Notes: generated by a model from the letters alone, not told the origin. DNA of 64,000 nt from JAJRQY01 sp965224435 (GCA_965224435.1 OZ245048.1:2914001-2978000), one strand, 5' to 3'. Shown: positions 1 to 9,557, numbered from the stretch's first letter. Numbers and translations: made by a program.

Positions 1-1667
1 GGTTCGGTGACCTGGTCACCATGAAGTGGTGGAACGGACTCTGGCTGAACGAGGCGTTTGCCACCTTCATGGAGATGCGCTGCACCGATGCGTTCCGGCC
101 CGAGTGGCAACGGTGGGTCGACTTCGGCTTATCCCGGACTGCAGCCTTTGACGTTGATGCGTTGGCATCGACTCGGCCAATCGAGTTCGATGTGATCAGC
201 CCGGACGACGCCGAAGCCATGTTCGACGTGCTCACCTATGAAAAAGGCGCCGCCGTTGTCCGGATGCTGGAGCAGCACCTCGGGGAGGGCCCGTTCCGAT
301 CCGGCATCCGACGCTATATGGCGGAGAATGCCTACGGCAATACTGAAACCACCGACTTGTGGGATGCCATCGAGGCAGAAACCAACGAGCCTGTTCGGGC
401 CATCATGGATTCCTGGATATTCCAGGGTGGAGCCCCAGTAATCCACACCGAGCTAGCAGCCAACGGCCGATCAGTGAGCTTTAGCCAGGAGCGATTGCAC
501 TACCTAGGGGGCGACGAGGTTTCGGACCAGAACTGGATGGTTCCGATCCGCTACCGCTGGAAGCCCGTTGACGGTGATCCGATCACCGGACGCATTTTGT
601 TGGATAGCGACGAGACTGAGGTCGAACTGCTGAGCGAGTCCGCTGAAGAAAGCGGATCTAACGGCGTCCAGTGGCTCGTCGCCAATGCTGATGGGGCCAG
701 CTACGTCCGTGTGGTCTATCCACCTGAGGCCCTAGACACTCTTGGTTCGGTGGCCTTTGAAGCTCTTGCCCCAGTCGAACGCTACGCACTGATCGATGAT
801 GCTTGGGCCGCCGTGCTATCTGGCTTGATGAGCGCAGCGTCATTCCTCTCACTACTGGAGTCCTTGACGGCCGAAGGCGATCGCTCGGTTTGGCAACGGA
901 TCCTCACCGGATTCAGCTCGATTGGCCGATTGTTGGATGGCGAAGCCAAGGCCGTGTTTGAGGCCATCGCCCACGATGCTTTCGCTCCTGCCCTGGCTGG
1001 CTTGACCCTGTCCCCCCAGGATGACGACGACGACCGCTCACGCCAGCTGCGCGGTGATCTCATCCGGGCCATGGGCACGACTGCCAACGATGAGGAAATT
1101 CAGCGCGAAGCCCAGCGAACAGTTTCGGAGGGACGACGCAATCCAGACTCGGTAGAAACATCAATCATGGCCGCGGCCATTGACGTTGTGGCCTCCCTTG
1201 GGGATCAAACCGATCTGGACGATTTCTTGGCCGCCGCCGACGAAGCAGCAACCCCGCAGGAGCATTTGCGCTATCTCTACGCAACCGCGGACTTCCCTGA
1301 CTTTGAGCAGTTGCAGGTAGTCCTGAACATGGTTCTGAACGGCGATGTTCGCTCGCAGAACGCCTACCTCTGGGTCAATCGGGCTCTGCGAAACCGAGCC
1401 AATGGTCCACAAGTTTGGGAGTTTGTGCAACAGAACTGGGACGCACTTATTGCGATCGTTCCCACCAGTGCTGTCGCCCGAATGGTCTCGGGCCTGGCAA
1501 CACATACCGCCGAGGGAGCTGCCGATCAGGTCGCCGCCTTCTTCGCTGCCAACCCTGTTCCTCAGGGAGAACAAAACATCTTGCAGATCCAGGAACGACA
1601 ACGGGTCGGCACCGCCTTACGTGCTCGCGAGGCCGTCTTACTCAACGCCATCCTGGCCCCTCGGTGA
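1..1667 (+). CDS. M1 family aminopeptidase (5'-truncated)
   Basis: Zinc metallopeptidase releasing N-terminal residues from peptides. The reading frame is open from the window edge; the zinc-binding HExxH helix lies upstream of it. The visible start of the coding part is GDLVTMKWWNGLWLNEAFAT, the segment just after HExxHxW(F)G, and the Glu of WLNEAF is the third zinc ligand of the family. Around 550 residues remain, matching the rest of the catalytic domain plus a long helical ERAP1-like C-terminal domain. An internal ATG at 21 is not a real start because the family motif runs through it. The stop TGA overlaps the GTG start of the next gene (GTGA), implying translational coupling. Confidence 0.93.
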   Translation, partial: FGDLVTMKWWNGLWLNEAFATFMEMRCTDAFRPEWQRWVDFGLSRTAAFDVDALASTRPIEFDVISPDDAEAMFDVLTYEKGAAVVRMLEQHLGEGPFRSGIRRYMAENAYGNTETTDLWDAIEAETNEPVRAIMDSWIFQGGAPVIHTELAANGRSVSFSQERLHYLGGDEVSDQNWMVPIRYRWKPVDGDPITGRILLDSDETEVELLSESAEESGSNGVQWLVANADGASYVRVVYPPEALDTLGSVAFEALAPVERYALIDDAWAAVLSGLMSAASFLSLLESLTAEGDRSVWQRILTGFSSIGRLLDGEAKAVFEAIAHDAFAPALAGLTLSPQDDDDDRSRQLRGDLIRAMGTTANDEEIQREAQRTVSEGRRNPDSVETSIMAAAIDVVASLGDQTDLDDFLAAADEAATPQEHLRYLYATADFPDFEQLQVVLNMVLNGDVRSQNAYLWVNRALRNRANGPQVWEFVQQNWDALIAIVPTSAVARMVSGLATHTAEGAADQVAAFFAANPVPQGEQNILQIQERQRVGTALRAREAVLLNAILAPR

Positions 1668-2812
1668 GGTTTCCGGCGTCACCCTTGGCAATCTGGGCGA
1701 TCGAGGATGACGCCGTACAGGTGGTGTGGGGTGATCTGCCTCCCGGGGAGGTCCAGGCCGAAGTTGGCAACCAAACTGCGGCTCTTGACCACGTAGGTGG
1801 AGCCGGAGCGCTGGTTGTCAACAATCTCCCACCTTCCAGCAAGCTGCAGATGGTTGTGCGCTCAGCTGCAGGCACGACCGTGCTCAAGTTCACGACCCTG
1901 ACTCCCCCACCCGGTGAGCGACTGGCTCGAATCGCCACCGTTTCTGACCTCCACCTTGGAGCAGAGCGGTGGGGCTTTCTCAAGACCATGAACGAATCAA
2001 AGATGGAGCTGCCGGCCGGGATCGATCCCGCCATAGCGGCAACCCCAGCCTCGATGCGGTGCGCCACCGCAGCCATCGATGAAGCAGTCGCCTGGGGTGC
2101 CAGCCAACTCGTCATCAAGGGTGACGCCGCTCACCATCGCACCCCCGAAGCCTTTCAACTCGTCGATCAGTTAGTCGACAAGTTCGCCGATCTACCCATC
2201 CTGATGATTCCCGGCAATCATGATGTTGACGACAAGTCCGACATGGACGTTCCGAGCACCTTTGGGCAACGCCAGTTGCCCCTCATTCGGACTCAAGACC
2301 ATCTGGATTTGCCTGGTCTCCGCCTCGTCGCAACCGATAGCACCATTGACAACACTGGCCCCGGAACCATCAACGAGAACCGTAGTGAGCTACTGGACTT
2401 GGTCGCGGGCTCACCAGACCCCGTGTTGCTGGCAATACATCACCACTTCCAGCCGCGGTCCTATCCCACCTACTGGCCCCTCGGCATTCCAGCTCCGGAA
2501 TCGACGGACTTCCTCACCGACCTGGGCCGGGCCAACAAGAACACCCTGGTGACTTCAGGACACACCCACCGCAACCGGGTACGGCACCACGGTCCGGTTC
2601 TGTTGACCCAGGTGGCCTCGACCCGGGACTGGCCCGGAGTTTGGGCTGGCTACACCATCTATGAGGGTGGCATCAGCCAGGTTGTGCGGCGGATCGCGCA
2701 ACCGGGCGCCATCCACTGGCACGAGTACTCCAAGGACGCGGTCGGTGGCATCTGGCGATACTGGTCAAGTGGACCAATGAAGCAGCGCTGTCTCAGCCAC
2801 TCCTGGACGTGA
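1664..2812 (+). CDS. Calcineurin-like metallophosphoesterase
   Basis: Predicted binuclear-metal phosphoesterase of 382 residues. An N-terminal beta-rich, fibronectin-like stretch (about 1-85) precedes the metallophosphoesterase core. Core motifs are visible in order: SDLHLG (DxH), a weak second motif around KGDAAHH (GDxxH-like), IPGNHDVDD (GNHD), AIHHHFQP and SGHTHRN (GHxH). I chose the GTG at 1664 because it overlaps the aminopeptidase stop (GTGA) and gives continuous homologous-looking sequence; the frame is open further upstream only in the shadow of the aminopeptidase. Its 3' end overlaps the convergent MocR-type gene by 20 bp. The substrate cannot be told from sequence; the loose second motif makes precise subfamily assignment uncertain. 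Confidence 0.85.
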   Translation: MRFPASPLAIWAIEDDAVQVVWGDLPPGEVQAEVGNQTAALDHVGGAGALVVNNLPPSSKLQMVVRSAAGTTVLKFTTLTPPPGERLARIATVSDLHLGAERWGFLKTMNESKMELPAGIDPAIAATPASMRCATAAIDEAVAWGASQLVIKGDAAHHRTPEAFQLVDQLVDKFADLPILMIPGNHDVDDKSDMDVPSTFGQRQLPLIRTQDHLDLPGLRLVATDSTIDNTGPGTINENRSELLDLVAGSPDPVLLAIHHHFQPRSYPTYWPLGIPAPESTDFLTDLGRANKNTLVTSGHTHRNRVRHHGPVLLTQVASTRDWPGVWAGYTIYEGGISQVVRRIAQPGAIHWHEYSKDAVGGIWRYWSSGPMKQRCLSHSWT

Positions 2813-4235
2813 ACCCTCGCCATGCTTGGGCTAGGCGATCCAGGCCCTCCATCAGTTGGGACTCGGGTCGGTCAAAGCAGAGTCGGATGAAGTGATCGGC
2901 TTCGCTGGCAACTGAGGCCGAGGCGCCAGTGGCAATCGTGACACCATGTCGGACAGCAACCTGGGCCAATGGCTCGGCATGAGGCCCGGGAAGCTCGATC
3001 CACATCGAGAGCCCACCGAGGGGAATCGTCAGTCTCCATTCTGGCAGCTCCCGAGCCAGATACTGACTAGTCGCGGCAGCCCGCAACGACAAGGTCTCTT
3101 GGCGAACCTTGGCCACCTGATCGAAGCTGGCCAAGACACCAGCGGCAATGACTTGCGAAGGGATTGAACTTCCAAGGTCGTCTGACAATCGCGCTCGCAC
3201 CAAGCGCTCCAGGAGCGAATGAGGAGCTCGAAGCCAGCCAATGCGGAGGCCACCCCATCCCAGCTTTGACAGGCTCCCGATCGCCAACACCGAAGCATGT
3301 TTGACCCTTCCAGCCAGTGGCGTTGGGCGCGAGCCGTCATAGCGCAAATCAGCCAACACCAAGTCTTCCAACACGGTCAGGTTCAGCTCGTCGCAGACCG
3401 TGGCCAGCGAGCGCAACTGCCAATCGTCCATACCGAACCCAGTTGGGTTGTGCACCGCTGTTTGCAGATAAGCAATCGATAGATCGTGCTCATGAACAAG
3501 GTGCCGCAGCTCAGTGGTGTCAATTCCGCCCCCGGCCCGGGGCAAAGGAACCGGCTTCAAGCCACGTGCAGAGAGAAGGTCAAAGATGCCGGGATAGGTG
3601 GGCTCATCAACGAGCACACTGTCACCTCGATTAGTAAGCATGTTGAGGGCCAACGCCAAGCCATGCTGAGCCCCATTGGTGATCAGGACGTTCTCCAACT
3701 CGGTAGGCAAGCCGCCCAAAGCCAAGCGCTCGGCGACGGCTAGGCGAAGGGCGGGCAACCCGGCTGGCGTGTAACCATGTCGGGGTCCGGCGCGAAGCAG
3801 CGCGGCCAGGTCAACCTCAACCTGAGGGAGGGCTCGAGCATCAGCGGGAACCGACGCAGCAAGATCAATTGCCCCAACTGGGACACTGCCTCGTCCCAAG
3901 ATACCCGGCAACACCGTTGCTCCTGGATCCTGTGCCCCTGGACCGTGCGCCGCTGAGGAGCCAACAACTCGGGTTCCGCTACCTTGTCGCGACTCCAGAA
4001 CCCCGCGGGACTTGAGATCGTTCATGGCCGCGGTGACGGTTGAGCGACTAACGGAAAGCGAACGGGCCAAAGCCCGTTCAGCTGGCAAGGTTGCCGCCGC
4101 AGGCAGAACACCAGACTCGATGACGTCCAGCATGGCTTCGGCCAGCTTGGTATGGAGGGGAACACCACGACCAACGGACCAATCACCCAACATATTGATG
4201 AGCGCATTCGTCCCGACCCGCTGACTCACAGACAC
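2793..4235 (-). CDS. MocR-type GntR/aminotransferase-fold regulator
   Basis: Transcriptional regulator of the MocR/PdxR/GabR family, 480 residues. An N-terminal GntR winged helix (LHTKLAEAMLDVIESG, TLPAERALARSLSVSRST) is joined to a full PLP-dependent fold-type I aminotransferase domain. The PLP lysine is in GSLSKLGWGGLRIGW; NPTGF and the D of EDLVLADLRY are other cofactor-contact segments. The frame extends upstream to 4373, but that extension only translates a tandem DNA repeat (WSNDM units), so I place the start at GTG 4235, five bases after GGGAG; GTG 4229 is an alternative. Family members usually act on a divergent neighbour, here the aminotransferase at 4425. They usually bind direct repeats, and such repeats lie at 4257-4310. 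Confidence 0.88.
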   Translation of the reverse strand: MSVSQRVGTNALINMLGDWSVGRGVPLHTKLAEAMLDVIESGVLPAAATLPAERALARSLSVSRSTVTAAMNDLKSRGVLESRQGSGTRVVGSSAAHGPGAQDPGATVLPGILGRGSVPVGAIDLAASVPADARALPQVEVDLAALLRAGPRHGYTPAGLPALRLAVAERLALGGLPTELENVLITNGAQHGLALALNMLTNRGDSVLVDEPTYPGIFDLLSARGLKPVPLPRAGGGIDTTELRHLVHEHDLSIAYLQTAVHNPTGFGMDDWQLRSLATVCDELNLTVLEDLVLADLRYDGSRPTPLAGRVKHASVLAIGSLSKLGWGGLRIGWLRAPHSLLERLVRARLSDDLGSSIPSQVIAAGVLASFDQVAKVRQETLSLRAAATSQYLARELPEWRLTIPLGGLSMWIELPGPHAEPLAQVAVRHGVTIATGASASVASEADHFIRLCFDRPESQLMEGLDRLAQAWRGFTSRSG

Positions 4236-4256
4236 GCGGACTCCCGGCCAGATCTT

Positions 4257-4310
4257 GTTTGGCCACATGTCGTTTGACCACATGTCGTTTGACCACATGT
4301 CGTTTGACCA
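4257..4310. repeat. 15-bp tandem direct repeats, candidate MocR operator
   Basis: Three full copies and one 9-bp partial copy of GTTTGACCACATGTC, at 4257-4271 (one G for A change), 4272-4286, 4287-4301 and 4302-4310. They lie 22 bp upstream of the MocR-type gene's start and about 115 bp upstream of the divergent aminotransferase. Each unit contains the palindrome ACATGT. Regulators of this family bind direct repeats in such divergent regions, so a role as operator is a reasonable inference. Confidence 0.6.
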
Positions 4311-4424
4311 GCGCGGCCGGATATCGCCATGCCTCCACCGTAGACGAAAGTGGCCCAGCAACACCCAGGCCAATTACTCAAAGTTGGCCCGTGACGCAGG
4401 GAACGATCCGCTTCAAGCTCAGGT

Positions 4425-5630
4425 ATGGCTCTTACCGACCTGCTTCACCAGCCCGACAGTGTCACCAACCGGTTCACCTCATCCGTCATCCGAGATCTTC
4501 TAGTTCATGCTCGACAGCCGGATGTGATCTCCTTGGCCGGAGGGCTGCCGTCTGAATTTGCGCTCCCAGTTGAACGAGTCGGCGTTGCCATGGACAAGAT
4601 CCTCAGCCAGCGCGGGACGGCCGCCTTGCAATATGGCTTGACCGCTGGCGAGCCCGAGCTCCAGGAGCAGTTGGCGGCAGCTGCGCCCTATCGACGCGAA
4701 CCCGATCAGATCGTGGTTACTGCTGGCTCTCAGCAAGCTCTTGACCTCGTCATTCGGGTTATGGCCAGCACGGACCGACAAGCCAACATTGCTGTTGTTG
4801 AAGATCCCGGCTACTTGGGTGCGTTGCAAGCCTTTCGGGGCCACGGCTACACCCTGGCTCCGATTCCCGTCGATGAGAACGGCCTCGACGTTCAACTGCT
4901 GTCAGCCAAACTGAAGGCCGGTCTTCGGCCTCGGCTCTGCTACATCAACCCGTCGTTCCAGAACCCCACTGGGGCATCTCTCTCGCCCGAACGAGCCTCC
5001 ACGTTGGTGCTGCTGGCCGAACGATACAACTTCGTCATTCTGGCCGATGATCCATACGTCGAGCTTCACCTGGATGCTGGCCGGCCAAAGCCCCTACCCC
5101 AGAGCGAGATGGTGGCCTACCTCGGATCAACGTCCAAGACCCTGTCTCCCGGCCTACGAGTCGGATGGCTGGATGCCGATCCCGCCTTAGCCTCCGTGGT
5201 CGCTCTGGCCAAGCAGCCGGTCGATCTGCAAACATCGACCCTGAACCAGCTACTGGTGGCCGAACTCATGAGCGACCAGGCCTGGTGGTCCAGGCACACC
5301 GATGCTTTGCGAGCCGACTACCGGATCCGACGTGCCGCGCTGACACAAGCTCTTCGGCACCATCTTCCTCATTCGACCATTGCCAAACAGGGCGGCGGGT
5401 TCTTCCTCTGGGTATCGGTCAATGAAGGTGATGGCGGTGAGCATCGGAGTTCCCCTCTTGACATGACGGAGTTACTTCCGAAGGCAGTCGAAAATGGCGT
5501 GGCCTATGTACCGGGAGATGCTTTTGCCGTCGCCACAAAACGACCGGGCACGCTACGCCTGTCCTATTCCAGCGGAGACCCTGAGCTATTCGATGAAGCC
5601 CTGTCCCGTCTGGCGTTGACATTGTCCTAG
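4425..5630 (+). CDS. PLP-dependent aminotransferase, class I/II
   Basis: Fold-type I aminotransferase of 401 residues, closest in style to 2-aminoadipate/LysN-like and MocR-associated aminotransferases. Visible features are the ISLAGGLPS segment at the N-terminus, the cofactor-binding TAGSQQALDLV, NPSFQNPTG (Asn contacting PLP), ADDPYVEL and the PLP lysine in GSTSKTLSPGLRVGW, followed by the small domain ending in RLSYSSGDPEL (Arg for the substrate carboxylate). It starts at ATG 4425 with only a weak AGG close by. It is divergent from the MocR-type regulator and shares its repeat-containing promoter region, so it is the likely target. The substrate is not determinable here. Its stop overlaps the convergent kinase stop (CTAG). 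Confidence 0.88.
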   Translation: MALTDLLHQPDSVTNRFTSSVIRDLLVHARQPDVISLAGGLPSEFALPVERVGVAMDKILSQRGTAALQYGLTAGEPELQEQLAAAAPYRREPDQIVVTAGSQQALDLVIRVMASTDRQANIAVVEDPGYLGALQAFRGHGYTLAPIPVDENGLDVQLLSAKLKAGLRPRLCYINPSFQNPTGASLSPERASTLVLLAERYNFVILADDPYVELHLDAGRPKPLPQSEMVAYLGSTSKTLSPGLRVGWLDADPALASVVALAKQPVDLQTSTLNQLLVAELMSDQAWWSRHTDALRADYRIRRAALTQALRHHLPHSTIAKQGGGFFLWVSVNEGDGGEHRSSPLDMTELLPKAVENGVAYVPGDAFAVATKRPGTLRLSYSSGDPELFDEALSRLALTLS

Positions 5631-6817
5631 GAGGACCTTGCCTGAGCTACACCAAGTTTCTCCAACGGAAGAACAAGCCGGACACGTCCGCCAGGGCCGG
5701 CTTCGATACTCACCGAACCGCCGTGAGCCTGGATCAGGGTCTGAGCAATGGCAAGGCCGAGACCGGCTCCACCGTGGCGAGACCGCGCCGGGTCATGCTG
5801 GCTAAAACGCTCAAAAGCTCGGGGAAGGAAATCCGCATCAAATCCTGGGCCATCATCAGAAACCTGCACAATTACCGAACCGCCCTCAACTTCAACAGCG
5901 ACGACAACGCCGCCCCCGTCGGGTGAATGTCGAATGGCGTTGTCGACCAGGTTTCGAAGCACCCGGCCAATAGCAGTTGCATCGCCTCGGACCGGGACCG
6001 CCTGATGCAGGACCGCCTGCAGCCGAACCTGTCTCTCCGAAGCCGTCGGCCCCATAGCTTCCAGAGCTTCATCAACCAGTTCGGCCAGATCCAACGACTC
6101 AGACTGCAAGGCCAGGTTGCCACTGTCTGCTCTGGCCAAGAGGAAGAGATCTTCGACCAGGCGGTTCAGCGCAAGCACGTTCTGTCTCATGGCCGGAAGA
6201 TGCTCATCAACCTCGGCGATGCCATCTTCGATGGCATCAATGGAGACCAGCAAGGACGCAAGCGGCGTTCGTAGATCATGGCTCAAGGCGCTCACCACAG
6301 ACTGCCGCTCATCGTCAGCTGCGGATCGTTCTGCTTCGGCTCGAACCAGCGAGCGGCCAAGTTCATCCACGGCGGAGGCCAGCTCACCCAGTTCGTCTTG
6401 GCGATCAATGTCGGTCCGAGCTGATCGTTGACCGGCGGCGATGGCGCTCACGGTTGTGGCCACCTTTCCGAGATCATTGGCCAATGGCCGTGCCAGGCGC
6501 CAGCCAACAATGATGGCAGCTACACCGGACAGGATCGTCACCGTCAGCACATACCCGGCATCATGGCCTGACAGGGTCATCGCTCCGGTTCCAACAAGAG
6601 CACCAACGATGGCCAGCATTGGCCCAACCAGGGCGAGCACGGGAACAGAACGCCGCAGGGAGAGTCTGCCCATGAGGATCGGTAACCCCAGCGCTACGAC
6701 GACAGAAAGAGCGACGACAACCACGATGAAGAGGGTCAGGCTCTGACCGTCATCCATCATGTCGTTCTTGTCGACTGTCTGTAGAAGCTGAACTGTCTGG
6801 CTACCGAGCAAGAGCAT
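5627..6817 (-). CDS. Two-component sensor histidine kinase
   Basis: Membrane histidine kinase of 396 residues. Three hydrophobic helices near the N-terminus (VVVVALSVVVALGLPILMG, a second around VLALVGPMLAIVG, and AGYVLTVTILSGVAAIIVGW) lead into a HAMP linker. The HisKA phospho-acceptor box is SALSHDLRTPLASLL, and the ATPase domain shows NLVDNAIRHS (N box), DDGPGF (G1) and GGAGLGLAIA (G2). There is little extracytoplasmic sequence, so it may sense within the membrane. ATG 6817 shares one base with the stop of the upstream response regulator (TGATG), showing a co-translated pair; a GTG at 6820 is an alternative start. Confidence 0.93.
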   Translation of the reverse strand: MLLLGSQTVQLLQTVDKNDMMDDGQSLTLFIVVVVALSVVVALGLPILMGRLSLRRSVPVLALVGPMLAIVGALVGTGAMTLSGHDAGYVLTVTILSGVAAIIVGWRLARPLANDLGKVATTVSAIAAGQRSARTDIDRQDELGELASAVDELGRSLVRAEAERSAADDERQSVVSALSHDLRTPLASLLVSIDAIEDGIAEVDEHLPAMRQNVLALNRLVEDLFLLARADSGNLALQSESLDLAELVDEALEAMGPTASERQVRLQAVLHQAVPVRGDATAIGRVLRNLVDNAIRHSPDGGGVVVAVEVEGGSVIVQVSDDGPGFDADFLPRAFERFSQHDPARSRHGGAGLGLAIAQTLIQAHGGSVSIEAGPGGRVRLVLPLEKLGVAQARSS

Positions 6818-7509
6818 CACGGATCGAACCGATAGCCAACGCCATACACCGTTACCAGATGCACCGGGTTGGCCGGATCGGCTTCGAGTTTTCTTCTGAG
6901 GCGCCGCATGTGAACCGTCACGGTGCCCGGGTCTTGCCAATCCGGACTTGATCCCCAAACGTCGCGCAACAGATCGGCCCTACTATGAACCTCTCCGGGC
7001 GTGCTGGCAAGCTGTGCCAATAGATCGAATTCTTTGGGAGTTAGCTCGACCTCAACTTCATCCTGGTGGAGCCGTCGGCCGCTGAGATCGATTTCCATAT
7101 TTCCGACCGTGATTGATTCTGGACCGCCGGACCCGGCACGCCGCAGGACGGCACGAACTCTGGCGGCGACCTCGCGAGGCGAGGCGGGTTTGGCCAGGTA
7201 GTCATCGGCTCCTAACTCGAGACCAGCAACCCGCTCAGATTCCTGTCCCTTGGCGCTCAGCACGATGACCGGGACCTGATCTCCTGAGGCCCGCAGCCGT
7301 TTCAAAACTGTAAGGCCGTCGACACCGGGAAGCATCAGGTCCAAGACAACAAGATCTGGTCGCTTCTTGGCAAGTTCGGCCAAGGCCTCGTTACCGTCAG
7401 CCGCTGTACGCACCCGAAACCCGTCACGCTCCAGATACGAAGCAACGATCTGTCGGACCTGGGGCTCGTCGTCGACTACCAGAACATCTGGCGCCTCGTT
7501 CCCTGTCAT
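6817..7509 (-). CDS. OmpR-family response regulator
   Basis: DNA-binding partner of the kinase at 5627-6817, 230 residues. The receiver domain shows the acidic pair in VVDDEPQ, the phospho-acceptor Asp in VVLDLMLPGVDG and the switch Lys in DDYLAKPAS. A C-terminal winged helix follows (VELTPKEFDLLAQLAS, DLLRDVWG, VTVHMRRLRRKLE, VYGVGYRF). The frame is open up to 7644, but the extra N-terminus is a low-complexity SSEQ-rich stretch; ATG 7509 follows AGGG at a good distance and gives the usual length for the family. The target genes are unknown. Confidence 0.92.
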   Translation of the reverse strand: MTGNEAPDVLVVDDEPQVRQIVASYLERDGFRVRTAADGNEALAELAKKRPDLVVLDLMLPGVDGLTVLKRLRASGDQVPVIVLSAKGQESERVAGLELGADDYLAKPASPREVAARVRAVLRRAGSGGPESITVGNMEIDLSGRRLHQDEVEVELTPKEFDLLAQLASTPGEVHSRADLLRDVWGSSPDWQDPGTVTVHMRRLRRKLEADPANPVHLVTVYGVGYRFDP

Positions 7510-7653
7510 TTGCCAGCCCTGTTCTGAAGACGCCTGTTCGAGCGATGCTCGTCCAGAAGATGTTTGCTCTGGAGATGATCTTTCACCCAAGAATGCTGCC
7601 ATGGTTTGATCGAACCAGCAGGTTCCCCCAATCATTCCTTTCAAGAGCAGAGT

Positions 7654-8232
7654 TCACAGGCTCTTCAGATCCTCAGCAAAACAATCGAGAAGGAGCGGAA
7701 GTACGGCCTGGACCGAGTCGGCACATACGTCCCGTTCGGCGACCCACGACCCAATCCGCGCCAATGGGACGACATCGAGAGCAACTACTTCACCATCCGG
7801 GCAAGTCATCGGATCATCCGATCGCACCACAAATGCTTTCCCAATGATTCGCATGCCTGGTTGATCGAAGAAGACCGATCCGAGCTCGTCAAGCCGCTGC
7901 TCAGCCACGCAGAGCCCCGCCTCTTCGAGTAGCTCTCGTTGCGCGGCCTCTCGCCAACCTTCCCCGACTCCGGCGACTCCACCAAAACAAAGATCCCAAT
8001 AACCTGCGGCAACATCCTTCCAATCCGCCCGCTTGTGAACAACAAGCTCCAGACGGCTATTGACCACCGCAATGTAGGTGGAACGGTGCCGAAGCGTTCC
8101 CCGCCTCATCTCGGCTCGAGTGACTATCTGCTGGACCTTGCCGTGGACATCAACAATCTCAACCAGCTCATCAGCGGGGTCAGCTGTTTCGGGGGTTGGT
8201 GCCACAGATTCGGGGTCCGACCTTGTTGCCAT
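7654..8232 (-). CDS. NUDIX hydrolase
   Basis: Pyrophosphohydrolase acting on nucleoside-diphosphate-linked compounds, 192 residues. The Nudix box is visible as GVAGVGEGWREAAQRELLEEAGL, with the metal-binding REL-EE core, preceded by YWDLCFGG. The arrangement (a short N-terminal segment with EIVDVHG, then LRHRSTYIAVVN and LELVVHKRADWKDVAAGYWD) resembles the YfcD/IPP-isomerase-like Nudix group. ATG 8232 lies four bases after the stop of the upstream FAD oxidoreductase, so both are probably one operon. The frame is open further upstream, but only inside that gene. Confidence 0.88.
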   Translation of the reverse strand: MATRSDPESVAPTPETADPADELVEIVDVHGKVQQIVTRAEMRRGTLRHRSTYIAVVNSRLELVVHKRADWKDVAAGYWDLCFGGVAGVGEGWREAAQRELLEEAGLCVAEQRLDELGSVFFDQPGMRIIGKAFVVRSDDPMTCPDGEVVALDVVPLARIGSWVAERDVCADSVQAVLPLLLDCFAEDLKSL

Positions 8233-8236
8233 CTTG

Positions 8237-9490
8237 CTAAGCCAACTCTTCGCGGGCCTCATCCAGAGTCCCGCCCCGAAGCAGAATCTGGCGGGCCATG
8301 ATGGCGTGACGCGGCCGATTCCAGGCGACCGCTCCAACAAAGGCACCATCCTCATCGGAGTAGATCTGCACGAACCGTCGTTCCTCTAAGCTGCCATGAA
8401 CCAGCTCGGCAGTCTTGCTCGGAACACCGGCCAGTTGGATCTTGCGGTCATATTGATCAGACCAGAACCAAGGAACCGGGGCATAAGGCTCGATATCAGC
8501 CTGATCTGAGCTGGCCAGATCCAGCAATGCCAGCAACCGCTTGCCTGCATAGGCCCCTTGCTCGATGGCGTTATCCCACTGCTCAACTCGCATCATCTTG
8601 TTGCCATAGCGCTGGTTTGGCCAGCTGGCGATGTCACCGGCAACCACCACTCCAGGTGCGGCGAGGCAGGTGTTGTCACAAACTATGCCGTTGTCCAGTT
8701 CGAGGCCTGACCCGACCAGCCACTCGGTGCAAGGGATGACGCCGATTCCGACAACAACCACATCAGTTTCAATGCTGGTCCCGTCGCTGAGCACAACCCT
8801 GTCAACTCGACCGGGTTCGCTGTCATCTCCATGTACCTCCTCAACGCCAACACCAAGTCGAACATCCACACCATTGGATCGGTGAAGTTCGGCAATGGCC
8901 ATGCCAGTTTCGAGATCCAACACCCGTGCAAGCGGGGCTTCGGCTGCTTCGATCATGGTGACCTGGTGTCCCAACTGTTGGGCAGTGGCAGCAACCTCTG
9001 CTCCGATGAACCCAGCGCCGATCACACAAACCTTCCGAGGTTGAACAACCTCCCCTTGGGCAAGGTCGGCCCGCAGCGATCGGGCGTCATCCAGGGTTCG
9101 CAGAACATGAACCCCCTCTAGGTCAATTCCGGGCAGCGCACGCGGAGTTGCGCCAGTGGCAATGATCAGGCCGTCATAGGCCACGCGTTTGTCGCCAATA
9201 GCGACTTCACGATTGGCCAGATCCAGTCCGGTGGCCGGCTGGCCCAACATCCAGGTCAGATCATGCTCGGTCGGATCGACGGCGCCACGCAAGGTGAGTT
9301 TTGCTTCATCCCAGGTGCCAGCTAGGAACTGTTTGGAGAGAGGCGGTCGGTCATAGGGGAAGTGAGTTTCGGCTCCGATCATGACAATCTCGCCATCGAA
9401 TCCCGAGCGTCTCATGGCCTGGGCCGATTGCATGCCAGCCAGGGAGGCACCAACGATCACAACGCGGGGCGGAGTAGTTGTCTGGATCAT
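8237..9490 (-). CDS. FAD-dependent ferredoxin-reductase-like oxidoreductase
   Basis: Pyridine-nucleotide-disulfide-fold flavoprotein of 417 residues. It has an N-terminal FAD Rossmann motif (VVIVGASLAGMQSAQAM), an internal NAD(P) motif (VCVIGAGFIGAEVAATAQQLG), the ATG segment IIATGATPR and the second FAD motif VVVAGDIASWPN. The C-terminal domain is the reductase-C type (WFWSDQYDRKIQLAG) typical of ferredoxin reductases that feed oxygenases or cytochromes P450. No redox-active CxxxxC pair is present, in line with this family. No ferredoxin gene is adjacent, so the electron acceptor must be encoded elsewhere. Downstream of it in the same operon is the NUDIX hydrolase. Confidence 0.9.
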   Translation of the reverse strand: MIQTTTPPRVVIVGASLAGMQSAQAMRRSGFDGEIVMIGAETHFPYDRPPLSKQFLAGTWDEAKLTLRGAVDPTEHDLTWMLGQPATGLDLANREVAIGDKRVAYDGLIIATGATPRALPGIDLEGVHVLRTLDDARSLRADLAQGEVVQPRKVCVIGAGFIGAEVAATAQQLGHQVTMIEAAEAPLARVLDLETGMAIAELHRSNGVDVRLGVGVEEVHGDDSEPGRVDRVVLSDGTSIETDVVVVGIGVIPCTEWLVGSGLELDNGIVCDNTCLAAPGVVVAGDIASWPNQRYGNKMMRVEQWDNAIEQGAYAGKRLLALLDLASSDQADIEPYAPVPWFWSDQYDRKIQLAGVPSKTAELVHGSLEERRFVQIYSDEDGAFVGAVAWNRPRHAIMARQILLRGGTLDEAREELA

Positions 9491-9557
9491 GCCAGGCAGT
9501 TTGTCACACTCCCCACCAGACTCCCCGACACACTCGCCTGGCCAGCTAAAGGAACCC

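Noticed and set aside
4236..4373. N-terminal extension of the MocR-type regulator
   Set aside because: It translates the tandem DNA repeat, and a GTG with a ribosome site lies just before the winged-helix domain.
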